Positions 18,521 to 27,419 of a DNA stretch of 64,000 nt are shown in pieces (position 1 is the stretch's first letter; every line of letters begins with the position of its first letter). Where the stretch lies: NCBI GenBank assembly GCA_041390685.1, contig JAWKPL010000001.1, forward strand, positions 1,302,001 through 1,366,000, in the 5' to 3' direction. The notes beneath the pieces are model-generated. The model did not search any database and was not told where the DNA came from. It saw only the letters and a program-made list of their open reading frames with translations. Origin of the DNA: JAIBBD01 sp041390685. GTDB taxonomy: Bacteria; Chloroflexota; Dehalococcoidia; UBA2979. Position numbers and translations under genes: made by a program.

Positions 18521-18606
18521 TGGTGCAGGGGGCAGGATTCGAACCTGCGTAGCCGTAAGGCGGCGGTTTTACAGACCGCTGGATTTAACCACTCTCCCAC
18601 CCCTGC
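18521..18606 (-). tRNA. tRNA-Tyr(GTA)
   Basis: An 86-nt tRNA with a long variable arm (class II). The acceptor stem is GCAGGGG/CCCCTGC with encoded ACCA, and the anticodon loop CTGTAAA carries GTA. Confidence 0.96.
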
Positions 18607-18652
18607 CCGAGATCATGCTGAACGGCGTCCGGCAAGCGCCGGCTCGGGAGTC

Positions 18653-18728
18653 TGGAGCCCGAGAGGGGATTCGAACCCGCTAACCTACCGATTACAAATC
18701 GGTTGCGCTACCGTTGCGCCACTCGGGC
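18653..18728 (-). tRNA. tRNA-Thr(TGT)
   Basis: The acceptor stem is GCCCGAG/CTCGGGC with encoded TCCA, and the anticodon loop TTTGTAA carries TGT. It is the first gene after the promoter at 18792-18821. Confidence 0.96.
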
Positions 18729-18791
18729 ACGAAACTGCCTCGCGTCGCCGGACAACAAGGATCGCCCCCCGAACCGGGGAGCGAGCAATTC

Positions 18792-18821
18792 AGTATACGG
18801 AGCGGCGCCGTCGACGGTCAA
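18792..18821 (-). promoter_or_regulatory. Sigma70-type promoter of the tRNA-tuf-rpmG-secE-nusG cluster
   Basis: On the minus strand TTGACC (18816-18821) and TATACT (18792-18797) are separated by 18 nt, and the first tRNA begins 64 nt downstream of the -10. This is one of the best promoter matches in the window. Confidence 0.8.
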
Positions 18822-18865
18822 CGCGGTCAGTGCCTGCCGCGCTTCGTAACCAGGGGATGGCTCAC

Positions 18866-19886
18866 ATGAGCATCCGCCGACGCTTCAAGCGGCTCTTCCC
18901 GCTCGGCTTCTTCGTCGTCGCCATCCTCGGCGTGACGATCGCCCTCTCCGGTTGGTGGCTCCTCATCGGGCGCTATCGCCTCCCCGCGATCGACGCGGAC
19001 CAGTGGTCGCCGGGCGCCCCGCCCGGCACCTACCGCCTCGATCTGCCGTTCGAGGGGCGCGACCGCTACTACCTGCTCCACGCGCCGCCGCGCCCGGCGG
19101 AGCGGTCTCCTCTGCTCGTCCTGTTGCATGGCGGAGGTAGCCACCCCGAGGTGATGCCCGCGCTCACGCACTTGCTCGATCTCGCTGATCGCGAGGGATT
19201 CCTGGTGGTGCTGCCAGCGGGCGTGGAAGGCGGATGGAACGATGGACGCGTGGACGCCCGGCAGCCGACGGGCCAGCAGGGCATCGACGATGTCGGCTTC
19301 ATCCCGAGTCGTCGAGGACGCCTCGAGCCGTGTGTCGGTCGATACGGAGCGGGTGTTCGCCACGGGGATCTCCAATGGCGCGATGATGTCGACGCGCCTC
19401 GCCTGCGACGCTTCGGACGTCTTCGTTGCCATCGCGCCGGTCGCGGGGACGGCCGCCGAGGGGTTCGAGTCATGGTGCCGCCCGGAGCACCCGGTCGCGG
19501 TCATGGCGTTCCTCGGGACGGCCGACCCCCTCGTTCCGTTCGAAGGTGGCGACATCGAGACCATCTTCATCGGGCGCAGCCGCGGCCGGATCGTCGGCGC
19601 GAGCGCATTCGAGGCGTTCTGGTCCCAGCACAACCGCTGCGGCACGCCCGTCCCGAGGGAAGAGCTGCCGGATCTCGATGGCGGCGATGGCTCTCGCGCG
19701 TCGGTCGAACGCTTCGAGGACTGCGCCCCGGGTGGCGAGACGCGCGTCCACGTCCTCGACGGCGGCGGGCACACCTGGCCGGGCGGCGGGCAGTACGCCT
19801 CGCCGTGGCTCGTCGGCCATACGAACCGCGACGTGGACGCCTCCGAGTTGATGCTCGAGTTCTTCCGGGCGCAGCCCCGCCGGTAG
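18866..19886 (+). pseudogene. LpqC/PHB-depolymerase-type esterase, frame broken by one extra C
   Basis: A membrane-anchored alpha/beta hydrolase. An N-terminal anchor (RRRFKRLFPLG then a hydrophobic stretch to about residue 35) precedes LLVLLHGGGSHPE (oxyanion region). The nucleophile elbow GISNGAMM, acid region GTADPLVPF and catalytic-His block GGGHTWPGG lie in a second frame. The frames join at CCC 19303-19305: reading CC gives DVGFIRVVEDASSRV and one 339-residue protein. The ATG at 18866 has AGGGG 9 nt upstream. All catalytic residues remain, so it is either an assembly indel or a very recent mutation. Confidence 0.85.
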
Positions 19887-19929
19887 CCCGGTTTGACCCG
19901 CGATCCCCCCGCCTCGATGATCCGAGGCA

Positions 19930-21543
19930 ATGCGCGAGGTCTCCCGTCGCGGCGCCCTGGCCCGGTTCCTGCAACGCAGCACGACCTCGCAGAGCGTCGC
20001 CGCCGCCGCGGGCATCGTCGCCCTCGGGTTCGTCGCGTCGAGGCTGCTCGGACTGCTGCGCTCGGTGGCCATCGCTCACGCCTTCGGGACCGACCCGGAA
20101 CTGAGCGCGTACTGGGTCGCCTTCCGCCTGCCGGACCTCGTCTTCCAGGTGCTGGCGGGGGCAACGCTCTCGGCGGCCTTCATCCCCACATACAGCCGCG
20201 TCCGGCTCCGCTTCGGCGAGCAGGCCGGGTGGGACCTCGCCGCCGCCGTGCTCAACCTCATCAGCATCGCCACGACGTTCGCGGCGGTGCTCGCGTTCGT
20301 GCTCGCCCCCTGGCTTGTGCCGCTGCTGGCGCCTGGGCTCGGGGCAGAGACCGGCCGCGAGGCCGAACTGCGCTCCCTGGCCGTCGAGCTGACCAGGGTC
20401 ATGCTGCTCTCGCCGATCCTGTTCGGCGTCTCCGGCATGGTGACCGGCATCCTCAACGCACGCAGTCACTTCCTCGCTCCGGCCCTCGCGCCTGTGTTCT
20501 ACAACCTCGCGATCATTGCCTCCGCCTTGTTCCTGGCCGGCCCGTGGGGCGTACAGGGACTGGCGGTCGGTGTGGTCGCAGGCAGTGCGCTCCACTTGGT
20601 GGTGCAGATCCCGGCGCTGCAGATGGTCGGCATGCGGTGGCGGCCGACGTTCGACATCGCCGCGGCGGGAGTGAGCGAGGTCGCGCGGCTGATGGGGCCG
20701 CGGGTCGTCGGGCTCGCGGCCGCCCAGCTCAACTTCGTGGTCGTCGTCTTCTTCGCGTCCTTCGTCTCTGACGAGGCGATCAGTGCGCTGAACTACGCTT
20801 TCCTCATGGCGATGCTGCCCGTGGGCGTCGTCGGCATGGCGATCTCGACGGCCGTGTTTCCGAGCATGGCCCAGCAGGCCGCCGCCCGGCAGATCAGCCC
20901 CCTGCGCGATTCCGTCGCCCGCAGCCTGCGCCTGATCCTCTTCCTCGCGATTCCGGCGTCCGCCGGACTGGCGCTGCTCGCCGAGCCCGCTGTCCGCCTG
21001 GCGTTCGAGCGCGGTGCGTTCGACGCCGCGTCGAGCGACCTCGTCTGGCCGGCGCTCGTCATCTACGGGCTGGCCGTCTTCGCCCATGCCGGGATCGAGA
21101 TCGCGAGCCGCGGCTACTATGCGCTTTCCGATACACGGACCCCGGTGCAGTTCGCCGTGTTATCGGTCCTCGTGAACGTGGCGTTGTGCGCCGCGTTCGT
21201 GGCGCCGTTCGGCCTGCGCGGCCTCGCTGCCGCGACGTCGATCGCCGCCACAGTCGAGTTCTTGCTCCTCATCGCCGTGCTCGAGCGGCGGCTCGGGGGC
21301 CTGAGGCAGCGTGGCGTCGGCACCTCCGTGCTACGGACCCTGGCTGCGACGGTCGTGATGTCCGAGGTCATCGTGTTGCTGACGCTGCTGATCCGCGCGG
21401 CGGGCGTAGATGCACACTCGTTCCTCGGGGCGCTGGTGCTGACTGCGGGAGTAGGTGCCGCGGGGCTGCTGGCATTCGCCTACGCCTGCACCCTCGTGCG
21501 CAGCGAGGAGTACCGCGAACTGACGGCGCGCCTCCGAGGCTGA
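19930..21543 (+). CDS. murJ: Lipid II flippase MurJ
   Basis: A 537-residue MOP-superfamily flippase with about 14 membrane helices that moves lipid II across the membrane for peptidoglycan synthesis. Family blocks: GFVASRLLGLLRSVAIAHAFG, FRLPDLVFQVLAGATLSAAFIP and RAFYAL-like RGYYALSDTRTPV. The conserved Arg residues of the central cavity region are present in the first block. The ATG at 19930 has GAGG 2-6 nt upstream. It stands alone between the esterase and the zinc-ribbon gene. Confidence 0.93.
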   Translation: MREVSRRGALARFLQRSTTSQSVAAAAGIVALGFVASRLLGLLRSVAIAHAFGTDPELSAYWVAFRLPDLVFQVLAGATLSAAFIPTYSRVRLRFGEQAGWDLAAAVLNLISIATTFAAVLAFVLAPWLVPLLAPGLGAETGREAELRSLAVELTRVMLLSPILFGVSGMVTGILNARSHFLAPALAPVFYNLAIIASALFLAGPWGVQGLAVGVVAGSALHLVVQIPALQMVGMRWRPTFDIAAAGVSEVARLMGPRVVGLAAAQLNFVVVVFFASFVSDEAISALNYAFLMAMLPVGVVGMAISTAVFPSMAQQAAARQISPLRDSVARSLRLILFLAIPASAGLALLAEPAVRLAFERGAFDAASSDLVWPALVIYGLAVFAHAGIEIASRGYYALSDTRTPVQFAVLSVLVNVALCAAFVAPFGLRGLAAATSIAATVEFLLLIAVLERRLGGLRQRGVGTSVLRTLAATVVMSEVIVLLTLLIRAAGVDAHSFLGALVLTAGVGAAGLLAFAYACTLVRSEEYRELTARLRG

Positions 21544-21554
21544 CCGCCGCGTCG

Positions 21555-21560
21555 TATAAT
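21555..21560 (+). promoter_or_regulatory. Candidate -10 of the zinc-ribbon gene
   Basis: A perfect TATAAT 118 nt upstream of the TTG start at 21673. No convincing -35 is present at normal spacing, so confidence is low. Confidence 0.35.
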
Positions 21561-21672
21561 GGGAGAGCCCCCCCGACACACAAGGGCACCACAGCACACA
21601 GCGGGCTACCGCCCGCGCGTTTCGCGTTGCCATGGATGCAATGGGCAGCGCACGTATCGAGGAGGAAGCCAC

Positions 21673-22131
21673 TTGGCCTTCGCTGACCGCGAACTGACCT
21701 GCCGCGACTGCGGTGCAACGTTCATCTTCACCGCCGGCGAGCAGGAGTTTTATGCGACCAAGGGCCTGCAGCACGACCCGGTGCGCTGCCCGTCCTGTCG
21801 CGCCAACCGGCGCACGATGCGTCCCGAGGAGCGCGAGGAAGCGCCCTCGTACGGCGTCTTTGTCTCCTGGGGTGGCCGCACGCCGCGCCAGCTCCACGCC
21901 GCCACGTGCCACCAGTGTGGCCAGACCACCGAAATCCCGTTCATGCCGCGAGGCGACCGGCCGGTGTTCTGCTCCAACTGCTACAACAGCGTCCGCGAGA
22001 AGCAGGAAGCGGCCGAGGAGGCCGCCGCCGCCCGCCTCGCCGCGGTGGTCTCCGGCTCATCGGCTCAGGACGGCGCCGAAGAAGAGCGGGAAGCAAACGT
22101 CGTGCTCCCGGCAGCGGAAGGCGAGGCGTAG
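21673..22131 (+). CDS. Double zinc-ribbon protein (zf-trcl type)
   Basis: A 152-residue protein starting with TTG at 21673, 6 nt after GGAGGAAG. The first zinc ribbon (residues 1-50) has CRDCG and CPSCR with FIFTAGEQEFY between, the hallmark of the probable zinc-binding zf-trcl family. The second (about residues 75-115) has CHQCG and CSNCY with TEIPFMPRGDRPVF. An acidic Ala/Glu-rich tail follows. Double ribbons of this kind are common in Chloroflexi; the function is unknown but nucleic-acid or protein binding is plausible. Confidence 0.85.
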   Translation: MAFADRELTCRDCGATFIFTAGEQEFYATKGLQHDPVRCPSCRANRRTMRPEEREEAPSYGVFVSWGGRTPRQLHAATCHQCGQTTEIPFMPRGDRPVFCSNCYNSVREKQEAAEEAAAARLAAVVSGSSAQDGAEEEREANVVLPAAEGEA

Positions 22132-22148
22132 CCTCACACCGGCAAGGA

Positions 22149-22181
22149 ACCTCCGAGGATCGGCCAACGTTCCTCGGAGGT
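22149..22181 (+). promoter_or_regulatory. Hairpin over the start of the lipoprotein gene
   Basis: A perfect 11-bp stem (22149-22159 with 22171-22181) and an 11-nt loop. The right arm contains GGAGG and reaches into the GTG start at 22180. It may end the zinc-ribbon transcript, or hide the ribosome-binding region of the next gene. Confidence 0.5.
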
Positions 22182-23424
22182 GACCGCATTACGCCTCGTA
22201 TGGTTGTTTCCACTGCTTCTGCTGCTTTCGGTCGGGTGCAGCCGTGCGGGACGCGAGGCGACTCCCCCGCCCGCGGCGCCCGATGGGGATCACGCGACGG
22301 CCGCGAGTTCTAGCGCTGTGCGGTCGACGCCGGCCGCCCCGCACGAGCGCCCCGAGTTCGTACCGAGCCCCGGAGCGCGCGACCTCCGGACGTTGCTCGC
22401 GCAGTCCGATGCCCCTCTGCCGGTACTGCGCCGGACCGTGCAGCCGTCGCCTGTCCCCTCGTTTGGTCCGTGGAATCGGGCGGACATCGTGCTCTACGAC
22501 ATCGACCGCGGGCGCGAGACGAATCTAGGGCCGGGGCACACCCCCGGGTTCACTCCGGATGGGCGATACCTCTATTGGATCACCGGTGACCCGCTCGCGG
22601 TTGACGGCGGCGAGCTCGCCGTCCTTGAGATTCAGACGTCCTCGGTGCGCGCCTTCGGAGAGGCAAGCAGCGTGCGGCTCGACCGAGACGACGGATACCT
22701 GCAGGTGCAGGTTCGCGGCGGACGATTCGAGCGGGTCTCGTTGCTCGATGGGTCGCGCACGATAGGCGCGCCCGACCTGGGCCCGGCCGACCCGAGTCCT
22801 CTGATCGCGGAGCGCGCGGGTTGGCGTCTCGAAAGTCTGCTACGGGACGGCTGGACGGATGGCTTCGGCCAGTACGAGCTTACCGATGTGGCCGGAAGTC
22901 GCCCTCCGTTGGAATTCGAGGTGTGGCACGTCGCGCTGCTGGCGGATGGCGCACTCGTCATCGCGACCTCCCCAGTCGATCCCCAGCCGCAAGCCGGCGC
23001 GATCCGCGGTCGAACGGTCGCATCGGACATTTTCGAAGTCGACCCAGCGACTGGTGACGCGGTGTTGATCGCAAGCGCCCGCGCCTCGGACGCGCTGTTC
23101 CCGTTCGCCGCGGACGAGCGCTACGTCGTGTGGACCGAAGACCTCTGCAACGTATCGAGCTTCCCCGTATCGAACGGTCGAACCCGCATCTACGACCGGC
23201 ACTCCGGCACACTCACCGAACTTGACCAGGGGTTCTACATCGCGGGGGTCACGCCACGAGGAGAACTGGCAATCGGCGCCTTCGGAGCAGGCGCCCTGCT
23301 TGACCTCGATACCCTCGAGTACAACGTGGTCTTCCCGAGCGAGGACCGGGTGTGGTCGTCGGACTACCGCTACGCCGCCGTCGGACAGACGGGCGGGCAC
23401 GGGGGCTACTGCGGCGGAGAGTAA
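22180..23424 (+). CDS. Secreted lipoprotein with beta-propeller-like repeats
   Basis: A 414-residue lipoprotein: a signal peptide with hydrophobic core VWLFPLLLLLSVG and lipobox LSVGC (Cys near residue 20), then a low-complexity Ala/Pro linker and a domain with WD40/TolB-like strands (GHTPGFTPDGRYLYWI, FAADERYVVWTED). No enzyme motif is visible. The GTG start at 22180 overlaps the last base of GGAGG, so the exact start is uncertain; a TTG about 8 codons later is possible. It ends 175 nt before nuoA and has no clear functional tie to it. Confidence 0.75.
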   Translation: MTALRLVWLFPLLLLLSVGCSRAGREATPPPAAPDGDHATAASSSAVRSTPAAPHERPEFVPSPGARDLRTLLAQSDAPLPVLRRTVQPSPVPSFGPWNRADIVLYDIDRGRETNLGPGHTPGFTPDGRYLYWITGDPLAVDGGELAVLEIQTSSVRAFGEASSVRLDRDDGYLQVQVRGGRFERVSLLDGSRTIGAPDLGPADPSPLIAERAGWRLESLLRDGWTDGFGQYELTDVAGSRPPLEFEVWHVALLADGALVIATSPVDPQPQAGAIRGRTVASDIFEVDPATGDAVLIASARASDALFPFAADERYVVWTEDLCNVSSFPVSNGRTRIYDRHSGTLTELDQGFYIAGVTPRGELAIGAFGAGALLDLDTLEYNVVFPSEDRVWSSDYRYAAVGQTGGHGGYCGGE

Positions 23425-23496
23425 GAGCGGGTGACCTCGGAATGGGCGCCGGAGAGGAGATGCCTAACGAGATCCCGTGCATCGTTTCACGATTCG

Positions 23497-23525
23497 TTGA
23501 CACTGTCTGAGGCCACTGTTACGGT
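23497..23525 (+). promoter_or_regulatory. Promoter of the nuo operon
   Basis: A perfect -35 TTGACA (23497-23502), a 17-nt spacer and a -10 TACGGT (23520-23525) lie 73 nt before the nuoA start. The -10 is weak (TAnnnT only) but the geometry is ideal. Confidence 0.55.
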
Positions 23526-23598
23526 CATCCCCGGCTGACGACGAGCGGCGTCCGAGGCCGGTTCGTCATGTGACGTAACCACTGAAAGTGCGAGTGTC

Positions 23599-23973
23599 TT
23601 GGACAACCTGGACCTGCTCTTCACGGACTACCTGGCGGTCCTCATTGCGACCGTCATGGGCTTCGTCCTCATCATCACGGCCCTCGTTGCGTCGCGCCTC
23701 CTCGCCCCGTTCTCCGAGGAGCGCGAGAAGGGCACGACCTACGAATGCGGCATGCTGCCCATTCGTCGCGCCGCGACCAACGTGGGCATGCGGTTCTACC
23801 TGTACGCGATCCTCTTCATCATCTTCGATGTCGAGGCCGTCTTCATCTTCCCGTGGGCGCTGTCCTTCGTCGGCATTGGCCCCATGGCCTACTACGAGAT
23901 GCTCGTCTTCATGGGCATCCTGGCGGCCGGGCTCGCCTACGCGTGGAAGAAGGGAGCGCTGAAGTGGCAGTGA
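23599..23973 (+). CDS. nuoA: NADH-quinone oxidoreductase subunit A
   Basis: A three-helix membrane subunit of complex I (124 residues). The quinone-site loop signature YECGMLPIRRA is present, followed by RFYLYAILFIIFDVEAVFIFPWA, the universal NuoA block. The start is TTG at 23599. It opens the 11-gene operon; nuoB overlaps its end by 10 nt. Confidence 0.96.
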   Translation: MDNLDLLFTDYLAVLIATVMGFVLIITALVASRLLAPFSEEREKGTTYECGMLPIRRAATNVGMRFYLYAILFIIFDVEAVFIFPWALSFVGIGPMAYYEMLVFMGILAAGLAYAWKKGALKWQ

Positions 23974-24590
23974 ACGTCACCGAGACTCAGCCTCAGGCTC
24001 CGGACGCCCCCCCGGCGCCGATCCCCCTACCGGAGATACCCGTTCCGGCGCTCCCCTCGGAGCACCCGAACGAGGCCCCGCGGCTCACTCCCGTCGAGTA
24101 CCGCCCGGGCCGCGCCCTCTACAAGACGGTGCTGCCGGGCGTGATCCAGGTCCCGGCCGACCTCGTCATCGCCGCATCGAGGAAATCCTCGCTCTGGCCC
24201 ATGACGTTCGGCCTCGCCTGCTGCGCCATCGAGATGATCGCGACGTACATGTCGCACTACGACTTCGACCGCTTCGGCATCGTCCCCTGGCCCTCGCCGC
24301 GCCAGTCGGACGTGATGATCGTCGCCGGTACCGTAACCAAGAAGATGGCCCCCGCCGTGAAGCTGCTCTACGAGCAGATGCCGAACCCCAAGTGGGTCAT
24401 CTCGATGGGCGCGTGCGCGACCAACGGCGGCCCCTACACCCGCTACGACCGGGTTGTGCAGGGCGTCGACAAGCTGATTCCCGTTGATGTGTACGTCCCC
24501 GGCTGTCCGCCGCGACCCGAGGCGCTCATCGATGCCTTTCTCTCGCTCCAGGAGAAGATCATGGAGGAACGGGCGGCGACCGGCCGATGA
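23964..24590 (+). CDS. nuoB: NADH-quinone oxidoreductase subunit B
   Basis: Carries the terminal [4Fe-4S] cluster N2 that passes electrons to quinone (208 residues). The ligands are seen in FGLACCAIEM, GACATNGGPY and YVPGCPPRPEAL. The Pro-rich N-terminal extension of about 50 residues is longer than in many homologues. The GTG at 23964 has GGGAG at 7 nt; a second GTG two codons later would give a GTGA overlap. Confidence 0.96.
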   Translation: MAVNVTETQPQAPDAPPAPIPLPEIPVPALPSEHPNEAPRLTPVEYRPGRALYKTVLPGVIQVPADLVIAASRKSSLWPMTFGLACCAIEMIATYMSHYDFDRFGIVPWPSPRQSDVMIVAGTVTKKMAPAVKLLYEQMPNPKWVISMGACATNGGPYTRYDRVVQGVDKLIPVDVYVPGCPPRPEALIDAFLSLQEKIMEERAATGR

Positions 24591-25159
24591 CCACTGACGA
24601 CGGCGCGCAGCAGGGTTCCGAGTCCGGCGCCGCGGCCAGCGCGGCCCTCGACGGCACGATCTGGCCGGAGGTCGACCGCGCCCTGGCGGGCGTGACCGCG
24701 TCCGCTGAGCCGAGTGTCCTCGACGTGATCGTCTCAATCCCGCGCGACGAGATCGTGCGCGGCCTCCGCGCGCTGAAGCAGGATCCGAGTCTGCAATTCA
24801 ACTACCTGCGGTCGCTGACGTGCGTCGATAACGAAGAGGAGGGGATGGACGTCGTCTATCACCTCTACTCGATCTCCAACGGCTACAACCTCACGGTGAA
24901 GGCCCACCTGCCTGCCGACGACCTGAACCTCGACAGCGCGACCGGCGTCTGGCGCGCTGCGAACTGGTACGAGCGCGAGGCCGCGGAGATGTTCGGGGTC
25001 CGCTTCCGCGGCCACCCGGACCCGCGCACGCTGCTGATGCCCGAGGACATGACCGACACCTTCCCCCTGCGCAAGGATCACCCGCTCGCGGAGATCGAGG
25101 TGCTGCAGGGTGAAGCGCTCGCGTTCCCGTCCGGCGCGGGCGGCGGGGAGGAAGAGTAA
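24587..25159 (+). CDS. nuoC: NADH-quinone oxidoreductase subunit C
   Basis: The 30-kDa-type subunit of the peripheral arm (190 residues), not fused to NuoD. Key block: ANWYEREAAEMFGVRFRGHPDPRTLLMPED. The N-terminal 40 residues are variable and acidic. ATGA overlap with nuoB, TAATG overlap with nuoD. Confidence 0.95.
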   Translation: MTTDDGAQQGSESGAAASAALDGTIWPEVDRALAGVTASAEPSVLDVIVSIPRDEIVRGLRALKQDPSLQFNYLRSLTCVDNEEEGMDVVYHLYSISNGYNLTVKAHLPADDLNLDSATGVWRAANWYEREAAEMFGVRFRGHPDPRTLLMPEDMTDTFPLRKDHPLAEIEVLQGEALAFPSGAGGGEEE

Positions 25160-26289
25160 TGGCCACTCAGGTCCGCCCCGAGCACGAGTTCGACGTCCAG
25201 GACCTCATGATCAACATGGGCCCGCAGCACCCGGCGACCCACGGCGTCTTCCGTATGGTGCTCGTCGTGGACGGCGAGGTCGTCCGTGACGTCGTGCCCT
25301 ACATCGGCTACATGCACCGCGGCGGCGAAAAGCTGTCCGAGACCATGGACTACCGCCAGGGCATCGGCTTCATGGACCGCACCGAGTACCTCGCGCAGTT
25401 CAACGCTGAACTCTCATACGTCATGGCCGTCGAGGCGCTCTCCGAGCTCCAGGTGCCCGACCGTGCGCAGTGGATCCGCATGATCCTCTGCGAGCTGAAC
25501 CGGCTGTCGAGTCACTTCATGTTCACCGGCGCGTTCGGCACGGACGTGGGTGTCTTTGGCACTGCCTTCACGTACTCATTCCGCGAGCGCGAGACCGTCC
25601 AGGACCTGTTCGAGGAGATCACCGGCGACCGGCTGATGTACGCCTACTTCCGTCCGGGCGGCCTCGCATGGGAAGTTCCGGACAACTTCGTCCAGCGCGT
25701 GCGCGAGGTGTTGAAGTCAGTGCGGCAGGGCATCAAGGACATGGATGGCCTCCTCACCGACAACGAGGTGTTCCGCGCCCGTACCGTCGGCATCGGCGCC
25801 ATCTCCGCTGAGGATGCGATCGACTGGGGCTGCACCGGGCCCGTGCTGCGCTCGGCGGGTGTCCCTCTCGACCTGCGCCGGACCGAACCCTACTTGAAGT
25901 ACGACGAGGTCGAGTTCGACGTCATCACCGGCACCACTGGCGATGTGTTCGAGCGCTACACGTGCCGCATCGCGGAGATGTGGGAGTCCATCCGCATCAT
26001 CGAGCAGTGCCTCGAGCGGCTCGAGCCCGGTCCCATCATGCCGGAGCGTATGCCGCGCATGCTCCGCACGCCGCCAGGCGAGGTCTACATGCGCACCGAG
26101 GCCCCTCGTGGCGAGTTTGGCATCTACCTGGTGAGCAAGGGCGGCAACCGCCCGCACCGGCTGAAGATCCGCTCTTCCTGCTTCGCGAACCTGCAGGCGT
26201 TGCGGGACATGACGATCGGCTCATACGTCGCGGACGCCGTGGTCATCCTCGGCTCGCTCGATATCGTGCTTTGCGAGGTCGACCGGTGA
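25159..26289 (+). CDS. nuoD: NADH-quinone oxidoreductase subunit D
   Basis: The 49-kDa-type subunit that forms the quinone cavity with NuoB (376 residues). MGPQHPATHGVFR carries the conserved quinone-head His, and GYMHRGGEKLSE, PGGLAWEVP and RAPRGEFG-like EAPRGEFGIY match the family. It lacks the Cys ligands of the related [NiFe] hydrogenase large subunits, so this is complex I and not a hydrogenase. Confidence 0.96.
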   Translation: MATQVRPEHEFDVQDLMINMGPQHPATHGVFRMVLVVDGEVVRDVVPYIGYMHRGGEKLSETMDYRQGIGFMDRTEYLAQFNAELSYVMAVEALSELQVPDRAQWIRMILCELNRLSSHFMFTGAFGTDVGVFGTAFTYSFRERETVQDLFEEITGDRLMYAYFRPGGLAWEVPDNFVQRVREVLKSVRQGIKDMDGLLTDNEVFRARTVGIGAISAEDAIDWGCTGPVLRSAGVPLDLRRTEPYLKYDEVEFDVITGTTGDVFERYTCRIAEMWESIRIIEQCLERLEPGPIMPERMPRMLRTPPGEVYMRTEAPRGEFGIYLVSKGGNRPHRLKIRSSCFANLQALRDMTIGSYVADAVVILGSLDIVLCEVDR

Positions 26290-27419
26290 ACATCGATCTG
26301 TTCGGCATCGACATGAACGTGTGGGCCGATGCCTTCATCCGGGTGAACATCATCGTCCTGATGATGACTGTGGTCGTCATGGGTCTGATCTACCTCGAAC
26401 GTAAGGTCATCGCCCGCTTCCAGATGCGGCTTGGTCCCACCCGCACCGGCCCGCTCGGCCTGCTGCAATCGGTCGCCGACGCGCTGAAGCTCGTCGCAAA
26501 GGAGGACGTGCGTCCTCGGAACGCCGATCCGTGGGTCTTCGAGCTTGCCCCCTACTTCGTCTTCGTCCCCATCTTCCTGATGTTCGTGGCCATCCCCTTC
26601 GCGGTGGACTGGGAAGTCCGCATTCTCGACCTGGGCCTGTTCTACGTGCTCGCGGTTTCGTCCGTGAACATCGTCGGCTGGGTCATGGCCGGCTGGGCCT
26701 CGGACAACCGGTACGCGATGCTCGGCGCGCTGCGGTCGGCCGCGCAGTCGATCTCCTACGAGTTGCCGCTCGTCCTGTCGCTGATCGCGGTCGCGATGGT
26801 GGCCAACTCGCTGAATCTGACCGAGATCGTCGCCGGCCAGGGGCGCATCCCCAACATCATTCTGCAGCCGCTGCCCTTCGTGATCTTCTACATCGCGATG
26901 CTCGCCGAGTTGAACCGCACCCCGTTCGACATGCCTGTGGGTGAGTCGGAGATGGTGGGCGGTCCCTACGTGGAGTACAGCGGCATCCGCTGGTCGTTCT
27001 TCTTCCTCGCGGAGTACGCGTCGCTGTTCATCATGGCGCTGCTGGCGTCGGCGGTGTTCCTCGGCGGCTGGGCCTGGCCGCTGGGCGAGGACTGGGGCCG
27101 CGGGTGGCAGTTCGTCCTGACCGCCGTGAAGGCCGGCGCCATCATCTTCTCAGTCTTCTGGGTGCGCTCGACGTTCCCTCGCCTCCGCATCGACCAGCTG
27201 ATGACCTTCTCCTGGAAGGCACTGCTGCCCCTGGCGTTCGTCCAGATCATGGTGAACGGCGCCATCCTCGTATACGAGCCCGAGAAGGAAGTCGCACAGA
27301 CGCTGCTCGGCGTGACGAGCGCGTTCGGCGTCTTCTTCCTGGCCTGGATCATCAATCGCAGCGTCACGCGGCCGCGTCCGCGGCCCGTGGTCGCCGCTCG
27401 AGGTGAGGCGGTCTCATGA
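26286..27419 (+). CDS. nuoH: NADH-quinone oxidoreductase subunit H
   Basis: Eight-helix membrane subunit joining the two arms (377 residues). Typical blocks are YLERKVIARFQMRLGPTRTGPLGLLQ-type loop sequence, AELNRTPFDMPVGESEMVGG and FFLAEYASLF. The GTG at 26286 overlaps the nuoD stop (GTGA). Confidence 0.96.
   Translation: MNIDLFGIDMNVWADAFIRVNIIVLMMTVVVMGLIYLERKVIARFQMRLGPTRTGPLGLLQSVADALKLVAKEDVRPRNADPWVFELAPYFVFVPIFLMFVAIPFAVDWEVRILDLGLFYVLAVSSVNIVGWVMAGWASDNRYAMLGALRSAAQSISYELPLVLSLIAVAMVANSLNLTEIVAGQGRIPNIILQPLPFVIFYIAMLAELNRTPFDMPVGESEMVGGPYVEYSGIRWSFFFLAEYASLFIMALLASAVFLGGWAWPLGEDWGRGWQFVLTAVKAGAIIFSVFWVRSTFPRLRIDQLMTFSWKALLPLAFVQIMVNGAILVYEPEKEVAQTLLGVTSAFGVFFLAWIINRSVTRPRPRPVVAARGEAVS

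Noticed and set aside
25159..26289. [NiFe] hydrogenase large subunit
   Set aside because: The Cys pairs that bind Ni-Fe are absent, and all complex I membrane subunits are present.
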